Source: an uncultured Clostridia bacterium (GTDB taxonomy: Bacteria; Bacillota; Clostridia; Oscillospirales; CAG-272). Taken from it: a stretch of DNA of 9,218 nucleotides. Position numbers and translations under genes: made by a program. The stretch covers positions 1 to 9,218 of the forward strand of contig CANQXN010000064.1 in NCBI GenBank assembly GCA_947627815.1, read 5' to 3'. Below the pieces are notes generated by a model that worked only from the letters and a program-made list of their open reading frames with translations, had not been told where the DNA came from and ran no database searches. This document shows positions 5,705-9,218 of the stretch, in pieces (the stretch's first letter is position 1; each line of letters opens with the position of its first letter).

Positions 5705-6457
5705 ATGGAACTTTGTCAAAACGAAGGCAAGGCGCTGACCGTGACCGCGGGCGGCCAAAGCTGGCAGCGCCTGCCCCTGAAAACCAAGCTGATCACCGAC
5801 AAAGACGACATCGCCGCCGTGGCCAAAGATGTCTCGGCCGGCCTTTTGCGCTCGGGCGACATTCTTTTCATTTCGGAAAAAGCCGTGGCATGTTCCCAGG
5901 GGCGCGCCATCCCCATGGAAGAGATAAGACCCCGCAAACTCGCCCGTTTTTTGGTGAAATTCGTCTACAAAAGCCCATACGGCATCGGGCTGGGCATTCC
6001 CGAAACCATGGAAATGGCGATCCGGGAATGCGGCGCGCCGCGCATTCTCTTTGCCGCTTTCTGCTCCGCCGTCGGCAAGCTCTTCCGCCGCCGGGGCTGG
6101 TTCTACAAGGTGGCGGGCTACAAGGCGCGCTCGATCGACGGCCCCTGCCCCAACACCATCCCGCCCTATAACCATTATGTGGTATTAGGGCCGAAGCAGC
6201 CCGACAAAACCGCCGCCGCCATCGCCGCCGTCATCGGCGCGCCGGTGCTGATCGTTGACATCAACGATTTGGACGGCCAGATTCTCGGTGCCTCGGACAA
6301 ATCGCTTGACCGCCTTTTGTATGCCAAAATTCTCAAGGACAATCCCTTGGGGCAGGACGACCAGCAGACCCCCATGGGCATCATCCGCCCGGTGTCGGCC
6401 GAACCCCCCGCCGCCGCCGCTTCCGCCGAGGCCGGCGACGCTCCCACGGCGCTATAA
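5705..6457 (+). CDS. Coenzyme F420-0:L-glutamate ligase (CofE)-like protein
   Basis: Best matches my memory of the CofE/F420-0 gamma-glutamyl ligase family, which adds glutamate to a cofactor side chain using GTP. The 250 residues are typical for the domain. Supporting segments are LKTKLI (25-30) near the N-terminus, RSGDILFISEKAVACSQGR (49-67), corresponding to the GD-x-L-x-x-x-x-K-x-x-S-x-x-x-GR pattern of CofE, the conserved GPCPNTIPPYNHYVVLGP (146-163), and VLIVDINDLDGQILGAS (181-197), which resembles the metal-binding Asp region. The C-terminal 20 residues are Ala/Pro-rich and probably disordered. AAGGA lies 7 nt before the ATG. Clostridia that are not known to make F420 carry such homologues, so the true substrate is probably a different carboxylate or cofactor. 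No F420 biosynthesis gene is visible in this window. Family assignment is fairly firm; function is not. Confidence 0.72.
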   Translation: MELCQNEGKALTVTAGGQSWQRLPLKTKLITDKDDIAAVAKDVSAGLLRSGDILFISEKAVACSQGRAIPMEEIRPRKLARFLVKFVYKSPYGIGLGIPETMEMAIRECGAPRILFAAFCSAVGKLFRRRGWFYKVAGYKARSIDGPCPNTIPPYNHYVVLGPKQPDKTAAAIAAVIGAPVLIVDINDLDGQILGASDKSLDRLLYAKILKDNPLGQDDQQTPMGIIRPVSAEPPAAAASAEAGDAPTAL

Positions 6458-6464
6458 TAGAGCA

Positions 6465-6510
6465 AAAAGCCCCTTTTTCATACAAAAAATACGGCAAGTT
6501 TCGGGCTTTT
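6465..6510 (+). terminator. Possible weak terminator after the CofE-like gene
   Basis: AAAAGCCC (6465-6472) pairs with GGGCTTTT (6503-6510) across a 30-nt loop, starting 8 bp after the stop codon. The final T-run is part of the stem and the loop is long, so termination would be partial at best. Confidence 0.35.
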
Positions 6511-6532
6511 CTACAAAATTTTTCAAAACCCC

Positions 6533-6561
6533 TTCACAAACCGATTTTTTTATGGTAAACT
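6533..6561 (+). promoter_or_regulatory. Promoter for the PRPP synthetase gene
   Basis: TTCACA (6533-6538), 17-bp spacer, TAAACT (6556-6561) with extended -10 TGG directly before it. It is 55 bp upstream of the ATG. Each box deviates from consensus, but spacing and the TG element match the other promoters in the window. Confidence 0.6.
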
Positions 6562-6616
6562 ACCCACAACAACACTCTTTTCACCTTCCTAAGAAGAAAA
6601 GAATGCGGAGGATCGT

Positions 6617-7738
6617 ATGAGCAGCGAACTGTTTGGAGAACTCAGTGTCATCGGGATGCGCGGCTGCGAAGAATTTACCAACCAGGTAGACCGATATCTC
6701 ATGGAGTGGCGCAGCTCTGTTCACAGTTTTATTGTCGAAGCCAATTGCCCCCGGTTCGGCTCGGGAGAAGGCAAATGCCTGCTGCATCAATCGCTGCGCG
6801 GGCATGATGTCTACATTGTCACCGACATGTTCAACTACGGCGTTACCTACACCATGTACGGGCGGACGGTGCCAATGTCGCCCGACGATCATTTTCAGGA
6901 TCTCAAGCGCATCATCGCCGCCATTGCCGGCAAGGCGCGGCGGATCTCCATCATCATGCCCATGCTTTACGAAGGCCGCCAGCACAAGCGCACCGGCCGC
7001 GAATCGCTCGACTGCGCCGTAGCGCTCCAGGAGCTTGTCCACATGGGCGTGGAAAACATCATCACTTTCGACGCGCACGACTCCCGCGTGCAGAACGCCA
7101 TTCCCCTTTCGGGCTTTGACGATGTGCGCTGTACTTATCAGATGATCAAGGCGCTGGTCAAAACCACCGACGACCTTTCCTTCAACAAAAACGACATCTG
7201 CATTGTTTCGCCCGACGAAGGCGGCATGAGCCGCTGCATTTACTATTCCTCGGTTTTGAAAGTCGATCTCGGCATGTTCTACAAGCGCCGCAATTATTCG
7301 GTGATCGTGGACGGCAAAAACCCGATCGAGGCGCACGAATACCTCGGCAAGAGCGTATCCGGCAAAGATGTCATCATCGTGGACGACATGATCTCCTCCG
7401 GCACTTCGATCATCGAGGTGGCCAAAAAGCTCAAAGAGCGCGGCGCGAAGCGCATTTTCGTCTTTGCGACCTTCGGCCTTTTCTGCAACGGTCTCGAAAC
7501 GGTGGACGAAGCCTATAACGCTGGCCTCATCACCAAAATTTTCACCACCAACCTGATCTATCGCACCGACGAGCTGAAAAGCCGCCCCTGGTATGTCGAA
7601 GTCAACATGTGCAAATATGTCTCCTTGATGATCGACACCCTCAACCACGACGAATCGATCAGCTCGATTTTGAATCCCGTCAAGCGGATTGAAGCGTTTA
7701 TCGAACGCAAAGTCGAAGAAGGCAAATTGAAAATATAA
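6617..7738 (+). CDS. prs: Ribose-phosphate pyrophosphokinase (PRPP synthetase), divergent long form
   Basis: Transfers pyrophosphate from ATP to ribose-5-phosphate to make PRPP for nucleotide, histidine and tryptophan synthesis. At 373 residues it is about 55 longer than typical bacterial Prs (~315). Two phosphoribosyltransferase-like halves are visible: PRFGSGEGKCLLHQSLRGHDVYIV (45-68) matches the N-terminal RF-x-D/S-GE...S-x-RG-x-DV-x-IV region. PMLYEGRQHKRTGRES (115-130) replaces the usual YARQDRK flexible ATP loop. H154 in FDAHDSRVQ matches the catalytic histidine, SPDEGG (198-203) the conserved SPD-x-GG, and DVIIVDDMISSGTSI (251-265) the PRPP-binding loop. GGAGG lies 5 nt before the ATG. 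It has its own promoter and a strong terminator, so it is a single-gene unit. The changed loop and C-terminal extension suggest a paralogue; whether it is the cell's main Prs cannot be judged from here. Confidence 0.88.
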   Translation: MSSELFGELSVIGMRGCEEFTNQVDRYLMEWRSSVHSFIVEANCPRFGSGEGKCLLHQSLRGHDVYIVTDMFNYGVTYTMYGRTVPMSPDDHFQDLKRIIAAIAGKARRISIIMPMLYEGRQHKRTGRESLDCAVALQELVHMGVENIITFDAHDSRVQNAIPLSGFDDVRCTYQMIKALVKTTDDLSFNKNDICIVSPDEGGMSRCIYYSSVLKVDLGMFYKRRNYSVIVDGKNPIEAHEYLGKSVSGKDVIIVDDMISSGTSIIEVAKKLKERGAKRIFVFATFGLFCNGLETVDEAYNAGLITKIFTTNLIYRTDELKSRPWYVEVNMCKYVSLMIDTLNHDESISSILNPVKRIEAFIERKVEEGKLKI

Positions 7739-7759
7739 CGCCTCCGCGCTTTGCCTCTG

Positions 7760-7803
7760 CCGACCCGCCTTTTGTCCCCAAAAGGCGGGTCGGGCGTTTT
7801 TTT
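7760..7803 (+). terminator. Strong intrinsic terminator after the PRPP synthetase gene
   Basis: A perfect 14-bp stem (7760-7773 with 7780-7793), GC-rich with four A-T pairs at the loop end, has a 6-nt loop GTCCCC and is followed three bases later by seven T (7797-7803). It begins 22 bp after the stop codon and isolates glmM from upstream transcription. Confidence 0.95.
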
Positions 7804-7856
7804 GGGAAGAGAAAACGGCTTTTTTCAAAAATGAATTTTAAAATTCCCACAAAGTA

Positions 7857-7885
7857 TTGACAAATCATCAAAAGTGGAATATAAT
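7857..7885 (+). promoter_or_regulatory. Perfect consensus sigma-A promoter for glmM
   Basis: TTGACA (7857-7862), exactly 17 bp, TATAAT (7880-7885): all 12 consensus positions match. The expected transcription start is near 7892, leaving about 24 nt of leader that contains AGGAG (7901-7905). Confidence 0.92.
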
Positions 7886-7915
7886 GGAAGAAAGCTGTAT
7901 AGGAGTAAAAGAAAT

Positions 7916-9218
7916 ATGGGAAAATATTTTGGCACCGACGGATTTCGGGGCGAGGCCAATGTCGAACTGACGGCGGATCACGCTTTTCGGATCGGAAAAA
8001 AAGTCGGTGATATTTTTAACCGCAAAAAAGCGGGCAAAGGCCCCTGTCGGGTCGTGATCGGCAAGGACACCCGCCGTTCCGGCTACATGTTGGAGTACGC
8101 GCTCGCCGCCGGCCTCTGCGCCGTGGGGGCGGACGCCTGCCTTCTGCATGTCACCACCACGCCCTCGGTCGCCTATCTGGTGCGCAGTGAGGATTTCGAC
8201 TGCGGCATCATGATTTCGGCAAGCCACAATGTCTTTTCGGACAACGGCATCAAGCTGATCGGCGCGGGCGGCGAAAAGATGAACGAAAGCATCACCGACG
8301 AAATCGAGGCCTATTTGGACGGCAAAACCCCCGAAGTGCCGCTTGTCAAAGGCGCCGCGATCGGCTCGGCGGTGGACTATGCCGTGGGGCGCAACCGCTA
8401 CATCGGCTATCTTCTCTCGCTGGTGACCCACTCCTTCAAGGGCTTGCGCATCGGCCTCGACTGCGCCAACGGCGCGGCATGGACGCTCGCCCGCATCGTC
8501 TTTGAGGCGCTGGGCGCCAAAGTCACCACGATCAACGCCTCCCCCAACGGGCGCAACATCAACGACGCCTGCGGCTCCACGCACATCGAGTCGCTTGTGG
8601 CGCTTGTCAAGCAGGAAAAGCTCGACATGGGCTTTGCCTATGACGGGGACGCCGACCGCTGTCTCGCGGTAGACGAAACCGGGCGGGTCATCACGGGCGA
8701 CGGCATCCTCTATTTCTGCGCCAAAGCGATGGCGCGGCGCGGGGAGCTTGTCGGCAACCGGGTGATCACCACCGTGATGTCGAACCTCGGCCTCTACAAG
8801 GCGCTGGAAGAAGCCGGCATCGGCTACGAGCAAACGCCGGTGGGCGACCGCTTTGTCTACGAGGCGATGTGCAAAACCGGCGCGCGCCTCGGCGGCGAAG
8901 ACTCCGGCCATATCATCTTTTCGAAATACGCGACGACGGGGGACGGCATTCTCACGGCGCTGAGGGTTGCCGAGATCATGCAGGAGCACAAGTGTCCTCT
9001 CTCCTGTCTCAAAGAGGGGTTCGTCCCGGAGCCCCAGATGCGGGCAAGTATCCCCGTAAAAAATAAATCTTCCGTCCTCTCCGATGAAGGTGTCCGTTCG
9101 GCCGCGGAGCACATTCGGAGGGAGGGGGGAAGGGCGATCGTGCGCGCCTCGGGAACGGAGAGCGTCGTCCGCATTCTCACCGAGGGAAGAGAGCGCGAGG
9201 CGTGCGAGCGGGCGGCGG
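7916..9218 (+). CDS. glmM: Phosphoglucosamine mutase, 3' end cut by the window
   Basis: Converts glucosamine-6-phosphate to glucosamine-1-phosphate, the step before UDP-GlcNAc and peptidoglycan synthesis. The reading frame from ATG 7916 stays open to the window edge (434 codons plus one base); family members are about 445-450 residues, so only the last dozen or so are missing. It starts with KYFGTDGFRG (3-12), typical of GlmM. The phosphoserine loop is ISASHNVFSDNGIK with S103 as the phosphorylated residue, and the metal loop is DGDADR (D243, D245, D247). The sugar-binding loop is GEDSGH (327-332) and the phosphate-binding loop RASGTES is at 410-416. The usual Pro after SHN is Val here. AGGAG lies 10 nt before the ATG. 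It has its own consensus promoter behind a strong terminator. The GTDG start and motif set favour GlmM over other phosphohexomutases. Confidence 0.95.
   Translation, partial: MGKYFGTDGFRGEANVELTADHAFRIGKKVGDIFNRKKAGKGPCRVVIGKDTRRSGYMLEYALAAGLCAVGADACLLHVTTTPSVAYLVRSEDFDCGIMISASHNVFSDNGIKLIGAGGEKMNESITDEIEAYLDGKTPEVPLVKGAAIGSAVDYAVGRNRYIGYLLSLVTHSFKGLRIGLDCANGAAWTLARIVFEALGAKVTTINASPNGRNINDACGSTHIESLVALVKQEKLDMGFAYDGDADRCLAVDETGRVITGDGILYFCAKAMARRGELVGNRVITTVMSNLGLYKALEEAGIGYEQTPVGDRFVYEAMCKTGARLGGEDSGHIIFSKYATTGDGILTALRVAEIMQEHKCPLSCLKEGFVPEPQMRASIPVKNKSSVLSDEGVRSAAEHIRREGGRAIVRASGTESVVRILTEGREREACERAA

Noticed and set aside
6453..6458. TATAAT at the stop codon of the CofE-like gene as a promoter
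   Set aside because: No -35-like hexamer lies at 16-18 bp upstream (GC-rich coding sequence), and a better-placed promoter exists at 6533-6561.
6581..7828. A 415-codon open frame on the minus strand opposite the PRPP synthetase gene
   Set aside because: The plus-strand protein has clear PRPP synthetase motifs, promoter and SD. The antisense frame matches nothing I know, and it crosses the terminator and intergenic DNA, as expected from GC-biased codons lacking antisense stops.
7868..9112. A 414-codon open frame on the minus strand opposite glmM
   Set aside because: glmM is unmistakable on the plus strand through to the window edge; the antisense frame overlaps its promoter and has no family motifs.

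Overview
The window reads as ordinary chromosome from a GC-rich Gram-positive bacterium, most likely a Clostridia-class Firmicute. The reasons are strong AGGAGG-type ribosome binding sites, sigma-A promoters close to TTGACA-17-TATAAT, a Mini-RNase III gene, a short archaeal-type prolyl-tRNA synthetase and a Bacillus-type mannose-6-phosphate isomerase. Genes are GC-rich and the gaps between them are AT-rich. I see no transposase, phage gene, CRISPR array, tRNA or rRNA. The placement is inference from gene content only.

Layout. Positions 1-2007 are read leftwards: a ROK-family glucokinase (44-1000) directly follows the Mini-RNase III gene mrnC (1016-1438) with a 15-bp gap, so the two are probably one operon ending in a hairpin at 1-28. 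Upstream of them is a small two-helix membrane protein (1509-1943) with a repeat-built, low-complexity middle. From 2008 onward everything is read rightwards: a diacylglycerol-kinase-family lipid kinase (2093-2980), manA (3077-4000), proS (4042-5475), a CofE/F420-0 gamma-glutamyl-ligase-like protein (5705-6457), a divergent PRPP synthetase (6617-7738) and glmM (7916 to the window end, cut off).

Control sites are unusually clear. The gap at 1944-2092 holds two divergent promoters whose -35 and -10 boxes are mirror images about one centre. manA, the PRPP synthetase and glmM each have their own promoter, and a strong intrinsic terminator separates the last two. proS and the CofE-like gene are separated by 229 bp holding a perfect 14-bp hairpin and a 30-nt all-purine tract.

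Together the genes cover sugar-phosphate supply (glucose phosphorylation, fructose-6-P/mannose-6-P exchange, PRPP, glucosamine-1-P for cell wall), rRNA maturation and proline charging. There is no clear new multi-gene system. The points most worth a second look are the mirror-symmetric divergent promoter with its repeat-rich membrane protein, the CofE-like enzyme without visible F420 genes, the PRPP synthetase with an altered active-site loop, and the related hairpins at 1-28 and 5498-5527.
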